From contig NC_003284.9 of assembly GCF_000002985.6 (NCBI RefSeq), positions 9,672,001 through 9,736,000 of the forward strand: a stretch of DNA of 64,000 nt, in the 5' to 3' direction. Numbering within the stretch: the stretch's first letter is position 1; the number at the start of each line of letters is the position of its first letter. The notes beneath the pieces were generated by a model that did not search any database, was not told the origin of the DNA, and worked only from the letters and a program-made list of their open reading frames with translations. The stretch is from Caenorhabditis elegans (Eukaryota > Nematoda > Chromadorea > Rhabditida > Rhabditidae). Below, piece after piece: positions 38,230 to 51,600 of this stretch. A program made the position numbers and the translations under genes.

Positions 38230-41200
38230 CTACTCGGAATCGTCGCTCTTTGTCATTGGTGCGTACTTCTTCCCTGCGTTTTGGAGGTAACTTGGGAAGA
38301 AACTGTTGTTGAGCCACAAACTCATTGCCTGAAAATTTTTTTATTTCCAATATGCATACCTCTTCTCTACCATCTTTGTCACTGATTTCATGTTGTCTTC
38401 TTTTCGAGATGCTGCTCGAGACTCGGCTCAAATTTTCAAAAGCTCGTTTTCCGCGATCCGAAGAGCTTGATTTCTGAATGGGTGATGGATGATGCACATT
38501 TGATTTTAAATTTTTCATTCAAAACAGGATTCTAGAATTTCTAGAAGAAAGATCACGTCATGTGATATGCTTCCTGAATTTGTGGGGTTTAAATTGAAGA
38601 TCGAAGGTAGCGAATTGGGTTTCGTGTGATGAATGAATGGGTTTTACTTACATACGGTGTCAGTTTATCCTTTATACTGCTGTCATAGTCTGTGAAATTC
38701 AACTTGTCTTGTAAATCTGAAATTTCAAATTTGAAGAATCAACTTTTTCTTCAAAATTTAATTTGAAAATTTTTCGGTAACAGAAAATAAATATTTACAT
38801 ACGAAATATCTAAGCCAACATGTATTTTCAAACTTTTAAGAAAAACAAAAATATTGAAGTTTTAGTCAATTGAATTCGATAAATCGATAATGAGTATTTT
38901 TAAAAATAATAAATATTCCTATTTTTGCAACAATATTTTTTTGTTTTTCAATCTTATCCATCTTATCAAAGACTTGCTGGTCATTTCATACTCTGCATAC
39001 AATTTTTTCTACAAATAATTGTCTTTGAGAATTCTTTTTTGAACAGAAAGAAGTTGGCTAACACTAGACTTCTAACATATTTTGCACGATATTTAATATT
39101 TCAAAATCATACCTTTGTTTAAATTAAGTTTTATTCCTGCACTATGACATTGTCTAGCGTTGTCAATTCGGGGCTTGTCAGCACTTCAAAGTTAATTTTT
39201 TTTTTTTGCAAAATCGAAATAATATCTCACCTGTAAATTCTGTAAAAAAACTCATCCCATGGATCCCCACTGGACCTTTCCTGGCGTTGATGAATTATTG
39301 TTTGTTTAACAGCATACTGCAAAAATAATAAAACATGAAAAAAATCGGTTTTGCTGTACTTTGCGTTATCATTTGTAGAAAACATTATGTAACTCCAAAA
39401 TAATTGGAAGCTCAAATACTAAATTGATTCATAGTTATGAAATTTGAATGGAACTTACTTTGAAAACTTGAGAAAGATATATGGCTTTTGTTTTTTGAGT
39501 TGGTAATAGCGTAAGGTTGGTTGATGGGTCATTATGCAAAGGAGGGGCCGGGCCTGAGAAGAAATTAATCTTTTAATTTTAACACTAGTATTTTTGTGAG
39601 AAGTTAGTTAAAAACCAGCGGATTTCATAATCATGCATGTTGTTTTTTATTTCCTTTGACCAATACTGATATACACTCAAACACACCTCAATACAATTTT
39701 TTCATTTTCAGTTTTCAAGATCATTTTGAAACTTGGAAAATAATAAACTCTCGACATTTACGATAATTAGAAAAACGTTAATATTTAAAAAAAACGTGTT
39801 TTTCTTTTTTTCTTGCCTCAAATTTTTATAGCAAACGAAAATCCAATCACACCTAGAATATACTCTTTTCGTTCTTAAACCAGAACAAAGTCCAACACAA
39901 GTTGTTTTCGAGAACTTTTCACATTCTTTTTAATATTACTCAAATCAGAATCATCATAAAAGAACGGCAAGTCATCATTTAATTAGACACTAATGTCAAC
40001 AAGTTAGGTGAAGCCAATTTGAGTCAGTTGCTATAAAAAAATATTTCCTCTCCTGCTTAGATTTACGCATTCAAGTATCACTGTAACATCTTTCAAACTA
40101 ATTTATGTAGTTGTACTTTAGAAATGGCAGATCTCACAAAGCTTGTGAGAACATTGTCTCCAGAGATTTCGGGAAGTACGACAATTTCTTCTTTGGCTAC
40201 GACGACCACGAGCTCAGTAAGCCCAAACTGCGACTACGTAAGTTGATCTCAATTATGCAGGTAAATGCTAAAAGTAAAATGAAAAGTATTTTCAAAAAGC
40301 AGATTGCTTTAGGAAATAAAAGAGTAACTAACAATAACAAACAAAATACCAATATTTTTTGACAGTTCACTATTTCTGTTCAAGTTATTTAATATCATTT
40401 CCAAATCGTTAAAAAGTGAAGTTGCAAATTTGTTTTTTGAAGTAGCAGCCGTAACTCAAAAACTACCGTGAACGTTTTTGAAAACAATTTTAAGTTTAGA
40501 AATAATGACATTCTATGCATAACAAAGAAATCTAACCTTTTGTTTTATTTAAATTGCCATTTGAAAACAATTAAATAGACAACTCAATTTCGTGGTACGG
40601 CTACTACATATGAATCGAAAAAAGCTGGTTGTTTTTTTTAAATTTTGAGTAGTCATTAAATTTTTTTATAGACGTTTCTTCTAGATATTTCATTATGAAA
40701 CTCGGGCATTTTGAGGTTAATAACAAGAAACTGAGTTGTTATTTCACAATAAGAAGTGAGACACTTAGTGTTTGACCAAGCATTTGCGCATGGGTGTTAA
40801 TAAACAATATACCCTTATTCAGACAAAATAAGCATTTCAGGTTACTCAGAAGAAGTACATCCGCAATCGCCGCTTGGTTACACGAACTGATGTGCGAAGT
40901 CGCATGAGTGTTTGGGTTCGTCTCTTTGCCTGGTGCCGTGGTGGGAACAAAGCTCAAGAAGAAAACGGAACAATTTTTACAATGCGATCTTAAGTCAGCA
41001 AACTAAGTAATGTTTGATCGGACCTGATTCTCTCATTGTTTTGTATCTTCGTACTACTTTTGAATTATCAATCTATTTTTGTCTAGTAAGTATCATGAAG
41101 CTTAACATTTCAACTTTTAACAAAATATATCTAATTTTATGCTCTCGCATCATCGTTGCAAATACCACATTCCAAAACGCAAACTTCTCACATACATACC

Positions 41201-41713
41201 TTCGACATCATTCCCAGATGGATCGGTCATCACTTTTAAAACTGCTGTTCGAAACATGTTCATCAAAAATGTTTTTCTGTAAATTATATGATTATGCGAA
41301 ATCAGAACAAAATTCTAATTTCTCTTACTTTTTGAGTGAATTTTCATCTGAAACTTCGCCAGTCTCAAGTATGTTTTCAGTTCCTGCATTGAGCCGGTCT
41401 TGCATGCATTGCGAGACCTGTCGTAGTAAAATGAAATAAGAATTGTTTGAAAAACTCACCTCTTCAAGCGAGTTTCTTCTCATTGTTTCAACGGCAACGT
41501 CATATGAACACATCTTTGTCAAATCACTTTCGGACGACCACTTGATGCTTCGAGTTTTTGATATTTTCTGAAACATTTTGAAACACAAAAAGTTTTTATT
41601 TGAATCTTGAAAACAACCTTGAAGCGTTCACTTAAACAATCTGAATTTCGATAAGTATCATTATCAGAATCTTCAATTTTTGAAAGGTTGAAAAGCGAAT
41701 TCGAGAAGTCCAT
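38230..41713 (-). CDS. Unrecognised 299-aa protein, ten exons
   Basis: I do not recognise the family. Ten exons (5' to 3'): 41713-41618, 41567-41460, 41417-41329, 41276-41200, 39553-39459, 39316-39231, 39183-39113, 38716-38652, 38473-38360 and 38328-38230. The total is exactly 300 codons, and every junction agrees in phase, which is the main support. The start ATG opens with MDFSNSLFNLSKIEDSD. The protein is hydrophilic, rich in Ser, Lys and Asp, with no signal peptide or membrane segment. Later it has DPWDEFFYRIYS, then a basic Ser-rich stretch including DRGKRAFENLSRVSSSISKR. It ends AGKKYAPMTKSDDSE. The acceptor before 39183 (TTTGAAG) is the weakest; dropping that exon breaks the phase. The long intron 39554-41199 hosts a separate plus-strand gene. 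A nuclear or cytoplasmic adaptor role would be guesswork. Confidence 0.75.
40124..40993 (+). CDS. Nested two-exon gene, 88-aa unknown protein
   Basis: I do not recognise this small protein. Exon 1 is 40124-40237, with donor GTAAGTTG. Exon 2 is 40841-40993, with acceptor GCATTTCAG. Both junction phases are 0, giving 88 residues. An acceptor-like TACTTTAG lies two bases before the ATG, which suggests trans-splicing. The first exon encodes a Ser/Thr-rich part (SPEISGSTTISSL). The second encodes a basic part, KKYIRNRRLVTRTDVRSR followed by WVRLFAWCRGG. It has no signal peptide or membrane segment. The exons are clearly richer in GC than the intron. The gene lies entirely within the long intron of the minus-strand 299-aa gene, antisense to it. 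Confidence 0.65.
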
Positions 41714-42756
41714 TGGGAAAGACGAAATAGAAAAATGGAGCCAACCGTGAAAAAATAAGTTGGAATATTAACTTCCGGTTTTAAAAAGCAAAAACGTAAC
41801 TTGCATAGAACAAGTGTGTACCTTGCTTAGATTGTTTAAAATCATTGTGCGACTAAAGTTTGGTTTTCAAAAATTCATTATATTGAACTTTAATAAACAC
41901 AACGATTTTCATGAACAAAAATGCAGCTTTAAGGATACGATTTTCAAAAACTGTAAAGGATCTGGAAAAACGGAGTTTATAATAAGTTTAGTGGAGTTTT
42001 ATCAACTGCATTATCAACTGTAGAAACTAGGTCTTTTCTGAAAAGTTAAAAAAAAAGCCTCTTACAAGTGACGGAAATTTACTCAGCAGCACTCAAAACG
42101 CCTCAAAATGTGTTGTTGCTCAAAATACAAATTTAGACACCTGTATGTCCGCTAGGGTCGATTGATTTTTGAGTGTTTGTAAAAAATGTAAAATTACGTT
42201 ACGTTATTGTCTCTGATTTCTCGCCAATTGGCACACCTTTAAAGAGAATCAAAACGGTTTATATCTAGTAAAATGATAAAGTTGTTTTTATATTTAAACA
42301 AACAATTGGCTTTTCAAAATTTCAAATAAAACTGTGAAAAAATTTGGGTAAATTCGCTAATTTTTAAATTTTACCGCAGCAAATGGTTATCAGTGTTCAA
42401 TTAACAATTTTTATAATATGGAACTTAATAAATAGTTTTTGTTGGTTTAGGTGAAATCTTTATAAATACGCTTCCAGGTTCGGAATAGTTTGTGCGGCGG
42501 CTCTGAGTTTTAAATATCTGAATCAACAAAAAAACACTTTATGTACAACCGAATAGTGAAAATAGTAGGAAAATAAAACTCATTTTCTGTTTTTAGAAAT
42601 TTTTAGCTAATTTCGGAATTTTTTTAAATATTAAATGTTAAAGGTTACCTATTTTTCGGATGGCATTAAAAAGAAATTTTGGTCATTCAGTCGTTGACTT
42701 AGCAAACAACAAAAAATCACAATGTTTTCAAATTTCCCAGAAATTTAGTTTTTCAG

Positions 42757-43170
42757 AGACCGTGTTTCAACAACGGAATGCCTGAAAACATTCAGACTTA
42801 TTTTCCACTTGATAAATATTTGGTCCTACTTTTTGCCTCGTCCGATCGTTTCTCACATTTTGCAAAATGACATGATCAGTGTAATTGACGGGACGATTGA
42901 AAGTGGAATGTTCGATTGGAAATTGGACGGCCGAATTGGATTTAGTTCAAAAAACTTGGCAGCTGCTCTCTGAGTCGGAAACTCGTGTACGTCCAAGCAC
43001 TAAGCGGACAACAGATCTCGTTCGTAAAAAAAGAAGAAAAAGACAAAACAGTTAGCGGATCTGGAAAAGTAGAAAATTGGGATATAATGGTTTATTACTT
43101 GAAAAATATCACAATTTCGCCTAAAATCACAATAAAGCTGCCCAATAATGTATCATTAAAATCTCACTAA
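42757..43170 (+). pseudogene. Coding-like island with shifting frames, possible pseudogene
   Basis: After a good acceptor (TTTTTCAG ending at 42756) the GC content rises and remains high to about 43080. Three plus-strand frames are open over overlapping parts. One runs 42758-42973. Another, from about 42889, ends in a basic tail (VRKKRRKRQNS). A third is open until TAA at 43168-43170. None has a suitable ATG and complete structure. This is what a decayed gene with small indels looks like, but the parent was not recognised. A regulatory island is the alternative. Confidence 0.3.
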
Positions 43171-43778
43171 GTATTGATTATATTTTTCACAAAGGCTATT
43201 TTGTCAACTGTTTGATAGAAACATCATTTTTTGACACACTCTTCAATATATTTAAATAAGTTAAAATGTCAAATGTTCACTTCGAGAAATGGTAGGCAAA
43301 GTTCTATTGTTTTTTTTTAACTTGAAAAAAACTCGCTTTGTGGTTTCAGGTGGCTCATCTGTCAAAATATATCTAATCTACAACAGAGTACTAAGTGGTA
43401 AATTTGCCAGATGATGTGAGCATCTGGAAAAATATGTATATTTTTTTGGCGCACATCAATGAGGTCGTTGTTTGGAGAAGGTTGGAATGTCCTAGTTACT
43501 CATTTTTGTTCGTTGCCTGATCACCAAATATCAGCTTTTCTTAATATTTAAACTCTCGGCTCTCCAAATAAAAATCCCAAATTTTTATTTTATTTTGTTG
43601 AATTTTATTTGTTGAATGATTTTTATTGGTGGCAAGTTTAACCAAATGACGAAAATTTGTATCATTCCAGGTAATTCGTCTAAACGCAACACATCTTGCG
43701 GCTAATCGACGAATCTAATGACTAGCGCTAAGTGGTTGTAAATGCTCGAGTCGCTTTTCAATTCAAACGGCAAAACGG

Positions 43779-43810
43779 TTGTCGGTGTTGCTTCGCCACC
43801 GCACCGACAA
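43779..43810. other. Short perfect hairpin
   Basis: TTGTCGGTG (43779-43787) and CACCGACAA (43802-43810) are perfect reverse complements around a 14-base loop, in a GC-richer patch about 1.8 kb before him-4. It could be a regulatory dyad or part of a repeat. Confidence 0.6.
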
Positions 43811-45625
43811 TTCATCTCAGGTTTCCTCCTCCACTTTCATCTAACTTTTCACTATTTTCGCGGTAATGTTATCTTAGACTGACCAGTATCGTCTTCAACA
43901 TTGTGTCGTTTTCAATGTGTGCTTACTGTGATTCAACAAACGTTAAAGTTTTTTTTTTTTTTAAATCAAATTATGATTTTAAATTAACTGTTTCAACTTT
44001 AAATATTTCAGATCATGGTTGATAAGAGTGGAGTTGGGCGTAAAGAAATAATCCGAATTATATTATTGTAACAATATATTGAGATTTTGATAATACTTCG
44101 AAAACTCACGCCTGTGTTCAATTATGTATAGCAGAAAATACCCCTTGGAAAATTATTTCAAGGAGTGAACACAGTGAGACTCACGTAATCAAAGTAGCAA
44201 TAAGAATTATACATTTTGATGAAATCATTTTGCATATTAAAAATCAAATGAAGATGAAAACCACTAAAAGTAACAAAGCATGTTAATACTTATACAAATC
44301 TTATACAAGATGGTTTTGATGGCCCGATACTGAAAACTCAAAATGAGTGTTCTATTTGAAGGCTGAAATTGAAAGCTAATCGTTGGTCAGTATCCATAAA
44401 ATTTCAAGATCTTAAACTTAAAATCATTGAATATGATTTTTTGTAATAATTGAACACTTGAAATTTGAAATGTTTTCAATTATTCGAAATTACCATCGCC
44501 TATAAAGCCTATAAGTCTAAAAGTACATATTGTTGCAGGCTTCACAGTGGTGTCAGTGGGCAAGCACGCGGCGTCCTATACTAATAAAACATCTGTTTTG
44601 TCTATTGAAAGCATGGGATTTACCACTTCTATTCCATTTTGGTGACCTCTGCTTAAAAACAGAACACTGTCAGATGTAACCCAGCTGTGTACTTTCATAT
44701 ATTTTCATTTTATTAGCATTCCATTGCTCCATTTCATCTCAGATTTGACCTCATTCATTCACTGCTCCATTAATCATTCTCGAATAGTAAGATACATTCC
44801 CCAATCCTATCACAAATCTTTTCTTCCCTATCATCAAGAATTTTTTTCTCGTAATAAGTTTAACGGAGATATATTGGCCATGAATCATTCCAACAGGAGT
44901 CGGTGGTGAAGTATTTGCCCCGGGTTCCCGAGACCATGAGGCCGCCGTTGTTGCTGTGGCTCACAGGGGAAGAAAAATGGATATCAATAGAAAGACGTGT
45001 GAAGATAGCCGAATGGTAATTAATGAGTTCGGTTTTCTCTCATTGCAACGTGTCGGCCTTCTCTTCTAGGCTGCCCGTTATCAACCAATATCTCTCTTAA
45101 TATCAAATGCTTTCTTTCTTTTCAAATTTTTTTCATCGCTTTCTTCTAAATTTTTTTCTTCTCACTTTCACTTCTGGTGTCATAGATGCTCCACAGACAG
45201 GCTGTCTCCGATTAGCCACACCTCCTTCTACACCACCAGTGCATACAAAACACAACCTCCGTCTTCCTCCGCCCCGCCCATTGCTAAACACTTTCGTTCA
45301 GATACTTTAGTTCAATATCAATCCATCAACCTTTTTCTGGATTCTTATTTGATGTAATATTTGCATAATAATTTTTATTTCAAAAAAGTTTAGCAAAAAC
45401 TGATTTTGTTCAAAAGAGTACATTAATTGTGATGGTTTAGCCATCCAGTTTTTACTGAGCTTCAAGAAAAGTTTTCACCAAACCATATTCTTATACTTAG
45501 GGAAGTTGCTAGCGTTCATGCTTTAAAAAACGTTTGAAATCTTTAATTGAAACATTGCCTTAAATTTCAGATTTTCTTAAATACTCTCCTAGGAGCAGCA
45601 CATCAATCCTTCAATATCTTCAAAA

Positions 45626-48600
45626 ATGGGACGGAGTCCTTCATGGCTCTACGGGGTCCTGGGTCTCCTTCTACTGGCCACTACGTGCTCATCAGTCAAT
45701 GATGACAAAAATGACCCTACTGGAAAATCTTCACTCGCATTTGTATTCGATATAACTGGTTCCATGTTTGATGATTTGGTGCAAGTACGGGAAGGTGCTG
45801 CTAAAATCTTCAAAACTGTGATGGCGCAACGTGAAAAGCTAATCTACAACTACATCATGGTTCCTTTTCACGATCCATGTAAGTTATTTATTTATGTCAA
45901 AGTCTAGAGAGTGGGATAAAAAATAAAAATTTTACACTAGCGTGATTCATGTGATCAGATTGCAATTAATCTTGCACTCTTTCTACTAGCATTTTGCAAC
46001 ACAACCAGGACCCACGAGCGTATCACGTTATCTAATAATCTAACAAAAACATATTATTTGAATGTCTATAGATCACATTTCGTGAAATTCTCGAAAAAAA
46101 AGGTTAAACCAGTTGCTCAACTTGAAAAGCCATCAATTGTGTTGGTTGAAATATTGCGGGGTTACAACAACTGTGCATCAGTTTATCAGTTGCATCGGAC
46201 TGCCAAATAAAAAAAACGAAGAAAAAGTGACACCTTCGCTCCCTAGCTATGTACCTATCTTTTACAACAAAAACGGAGCAGGAAACTGCTCTTTGTCAAT
46301 TCTAACACCACATCAAGATATATGGGGGATAATAAAACTTCCTAATGGCACTTAATGTGATTTTTCATTTTTCAGACTTAGGAGAGATTATCAATACCAC
46401 CGACTCAACATACTTCATGAGACAACTCAGTAAAGTGTACGTGCACGGAGGAGGTGATTGTCCAGAGAAGACGTTGACCGGTTCGTTTTAATTTTTTAAA
46501 AATTAGTTGTATGTTTTGGATAGTTAGTATTTGTTTTGCCAGAAGATCCTATTCCTTTTGGTTTTCTTTTTGAAATGTTGCGAAAAGTTGAGAATACGTG
46601 TGAGAAAAGGTGACGAAGTGCGTTACGCACAATTGCGCTCTTGCAAAAGAAAGTTGTCTGAAGCAATGGGCCACAACACCTGCCGAAAACGGTCCGAATA
46701 AGAAGGTTTTGAGTCAGCAAGCGGGATTGAGGGCGAATGAATAGAATGTGTTAATTGATAGTTTAGATAGTGGGCTTTAGAAAACAGGAAAAAAAACGGT
46801 TTCCTTTCCAAATAGTCACCATGAATATAAATTAGGTTCTAGAAGATATTGATGTATGTGATCGTAGAAGAATGGAACAAATACGAAGAAGAAATGAATA
46901 CTGCTGCTCTAACCCAGACCATACTTGAAACTCAGATACTTGACATTTGTCCTTAATACTGTGACTTTTTTTTAAATATTGTGAACAATATAGAATGGGG
47001 AATAGTGATGAAAAAGGCTTTGTTTTCAAAAGTTATAAACATATGTTTCATTTGTGTTTAACAATACCGAGTATACTTGAAATGTTTTCTTGAGAAATTA
47101 AAAAAATTTAAAGTGACGTTTCATGGAAATTCAACCGAATATACATGTGGTTTCTATGAACATTCTCCGTTAAAATATTCGATCACTTGAATCCTTGTTC
47201 AATATATTAACAAGAACCAAGTATCGGAACCACATGGTAGCGTGAGCTCAAATTTAAAACTCGTAAACTTTTAGACACAACGTTTTCCTAACCATCTGCT
47301 TTGTTACTCTCGTCTCTTGCCACAGATTGTAGTTATTACTGGACGAACGGAAATGAATTGCTGTATTTCGAAGTCATTGAAACTTGACACCATGAACATT
47401 CACAGATGTAACCGATCGTCTCCATCCTCCGAACTTCTCAATTCAAATTCATCGCCCCGAACTTTGTAGAAATGTGTGTAATAACTTTTTCGAAACTTGA
47501 GATGAAGTTCTAGAGAGGAACGTGCAGAAACCAAATGTTAACAATTGTTGGAAAAGAAGTGATGCAACATCAAAAGAACAGGGTTGTAAATCCTTCTACA
47601 TCTACAATAATATTTGCACATTTTACAACTGCGATGCGCATATTAGTCTGTGTTGCGCAACGTTCTCTGCGCGGGGGAGATAGAAAAAATTAGCAAGTAT
47701 CAAAATGTACTATTTTTACTTACAGGTATTCTCAAGGCACTTCAAATTTCCTTACCGTCCTCATTCATTTATGTGTTCACTGATGCCCGATCAAAGGATT
47801 ACCACTTAGAAGATGAAGTTCTTAATACAATTCAAGAGAAACAAAGCTCAGTTGTTTTCGTGATGACTGGTGACTGTGGTAATAGAACACATCCAGGATT
47901 CCGTACATATGAAAAAATCGCCGCTGCATCTTTTGGACAAGTTTTCCATCTTGAAAAGAGTGATGTCAGTACCGTATTAGAATATGTCAGACATGCTGTC
48001 AAACAGAAGAAAGTTCATTTGATGTACGAGGCACGTGAACGGGGAGGAACAGTGTCTAGAAACATCCCAGTAGACAAGCATCTCTCAGAGCTCACCATCT
48101 CATTGTCAGGAGATAAAGATGACTCAGATAATTTGGACATTGTACTTCGCGATCCTGAAGGGAGAACAGTTGACAAGAGACTTTATAGCAAGGAAGGAGG
48201 GACAATTGATCTCAAAAACGTGAAACTCATTCGTTTAAAAGATCCATCCCCGGGAGTATGGACTGTAAACACAAACTCAAGGTTAAAGCATACCATTCGC
48301 GTTTTTGGTCACGGTGCTGTTGACTTTAAATATGGATTTGCTTCTCGTCCGTTGGATCGCATTGAACTAGTAAGTGTGAACTTTTTCTGACATCTTTAGT
48401 AATAGCTCGAATCTAACATCTGAAGTAATTTGTATCTTTATTCTTTACAGGCTCGTCCCAGACCAGTGCTCAATCAGGACACATACTTGCTAATTAATAT
48501 GACAGGTCTTATTCCACCAGGAACTGTTGGAGAAATTGATCTTGTCGACTATCATGGTGAGTCATAACACTTGAATGACTTTATTATTACGAAATGTGTC

Positions 48601-51600
48601 AATTATCAATTTACGAACATATCTGACGTATTTTGCAGGCCATAGTTTGTACAAAGCAGTAGCATCTCCTCACAGAACCAATCCAAATATGTACTTTGCC
48701 GGACCTTTTGTTCCACCAAAAGGATTGTTCTTCGTTCGTGTCCAGGGCTATGATGAGGATAATTACGAGTTTATGCGTATTGCTCCAACTGCAATTGGAA
48801 GTGTGATTGTTGGAGGTCCTCGTGCGTTCATGTCACCAATTCACCAAGAATTTGTTGGTAGAGATTTGAACCTGTCGTGTACTGTTGAAAGTGCATCGGC
48901 GTACACAATCTATTGGGTAAAAACTGGAGAAGATATAATTGGAGGACCACTTTTCTATCAGTAAGTGGAAAACTTCTTTTTTTAAATTTAAACGCATAAA
49001 TTTTGCAACAAAAAACAGCTTTAAAATTGCTATTGAAATGTTTAGCTAGGTACGCAGTTGCACGTCACGGAGTTTGCACATTGAGGTTGGAGGCAAAATT
49101 TTATAATTTCAGCAACACTGATACTTCGGTTTGGACTATTCCTGAGCTTTCACTGAAAGATGCTGGAGAATACGAATGTCGCGTCATTTCAAACAACGGA
49201 AACTACAGCGTCAAAACTCGTGTCGAAACTCGAGAATCTCCTCCAGAAATTTTCGGAGTTCGAAATGTTTCCGTTCCGCTTGGAGAAGCAGCATTTCTTC
49301 ACTGTTCTACCAGATCTGCTGGTGAGGTTGAAATCAGATGGACCCGATATGGAGCAACAGTTTTTAATGGGCCAAATACTGAACGAAACCCGACAAATGG
49401 AACTCTCAAAATCCACCATGTTACGAGAGCGGACGCTGGAGTATATGAGTGTATGGCGAGAAATGCTGGAGGAATGAGCACACGAAAAATGAGATTAGAT
49501 GTAAGCTTTTCGAGGTGCGGATATAGAAAAAAAACAATAACCATTATTTTAGATTATGGAACCACCATCTGTCAAAGTTACTCCACAAGACGTCTACTTT
49601 AATATGAGAGAAGGAGTTAACCTCAGTTGTGAAGCAATGGGAGACCCGAAACCAGAAGTTCACTGGTACTTCAAAGGAAGACATCTCCTTAATGATTATA
49701 AATATCAAGTTGGGCAAGATTCAAGTATGTTCAGGTTTTTATAATTCTTGCTTAAATACATATACATGAATCATTTTATTGATCAGATTTATAGTAACAC
49801 ATTTCAGAATTTCTCTATATTCGAGACGCTACTCATCATGATGAAGGAACTTATGAATGTCGCGCAATGAGTCAAGCTGGACAAGCTCGTGATACTACTG
49901 ATCTAATGCTTGCCACTCCACCAAAAGTTGAAATTATTCAAAACAAGATGATGGTTGGACGCGGAGACCGTGTCTCGTTCGAATGCAAAACTATCCGTGG
50001 AAAACCACATCCTAAGATTAGATGGTTCAAGAACGGAAAAGACCTTATCAAGCCAGATGACTATATTAAAATCAATGAAGGACAACTTCATATCATGGGG
50101 GCAAAGGATGAAGATGCTGGAGCCTACTCCTGTGTTGGAGAGAACATGGCTGGAAAGGATGTGCAAGTGGCTAACCTGTCAGTTGGAAGAGTGCCAACTA
50201 TCATCGAGTCTCCTCATACAGTTCGCGTCAACATTGAGAGACAAGTCACACTTCAATGTCTTGCCGTTGGAATTCCTCCACCAGAAATCGAATGGCAGAA
50301 AGGAAATGTATTACTGGCTACACTCAACAATCCAAGATATACTCAACTTGCGGATGGAAACCTTCTAATCACAGATGCTCAAATTGAGGATCAGGGACAA
50401 TTCACATGCATTGCAAGAAACACATACGGACAACAATCTCAATCTACGACACTTATGGTAACCGGATTGGTGTCACCAGTTCTTGGACACGTTCCTCCAG
50501 AAGAGCAATTGATTGAAGGGCAAGACCTGACACTTTCATGTGTTGTTGTTCTTGGAACCCCCAAGCCAAGTATTGTATGGATTAAGGATGATAAACCAGT
50601 CGAAGAAGGACCCACTATCAAGGTAGAATATTATTTGATACATGAATTAAAATTAATTATTACTCTAATTAGCCGAAACTCAATTTCTATTTTATTGTAT
50701 TTTTGATCACATTGGCAGAATGCTTGAAGAATTGTATCACTGACACTATTTAATGATTTTATATGTAGCATTTTCAGATTGAGGGAGGTGGATCCTTACT
50801 CAGATTGCGCGGTGGAAACCCAAAAGACGAAGGAAAATACACGTGTATTGCCGTGTCACCAGCAGGAAATAGCACACTCCACATCAACGTACAGTTAATA
50901 AGTAAGTGATACAAACCGCATGATGCATGGGTGATAGATGAAACACGATGATGAGTGAGTTCTTCTACTCCTATTCTTTCTTGCCCAACCAATTTTTATG
51001 ACCTACCTCCCATCTTTTTTCTCATTTTGTCTTCATTGCATGATGTGGCGTTTTTCTGTTCAGAGAAGCCAGAGTTCGTGTACAAGCCGGAAGGAGGAAT
51101 CGTGTTCAAGCCGACAATTTCTGGAATGGACGAGAAACACGTGGCAGTTGTCAATTCAACTCATGATGTGCTCGATGGAGAAGGATTTGCAATTCCATGT
51201 GTGGTTTCGGGAACACCACCACCAATTATCACTTGGTATTTGGATGGCAGACCGATTACCCCGAACAGCAGAGATTTCACTGTCACGGTATGCTTTTCTT
51301 TACAGATTTATCAAACTCCAATATTCAAATTTTCAGGCTGACAATACACTTATCGTCAGGAAAGCTGATAAGTCGTACTCTGGAGTGTACACGTGCCAAG
51401 CAACAAACAGTGCAGGAGACAATGAGCAGAAGACAACCATCCGAATCATGAACACTCCGATGATTTCTCCAGGGCAAAGTTCATTCAACATGGTTGTTGA
51501 CGATTTGTTCACCATTCCGTGTGACGTCTACGGAGATCCAAAGCCAGTGATCACATGGCTTTTGGACGACAAACCATTCACGGAGGGAGTTGTTAATGAG

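Larger units (their letters stand above)
41714..45625. other. Intergenic region upstream of him-4
   Basis: Divergent upstream DNA of the minus-strand 299-aa gene and of him-4. It includes the coding-like broken island at 42757-43170, a hairpin at 43779-43810, and GC-richer, pyrimidine-rich blocks at 44900-45300 that may be him-4 promoter DNA. No intact gene was found. Confidence 0.55.
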
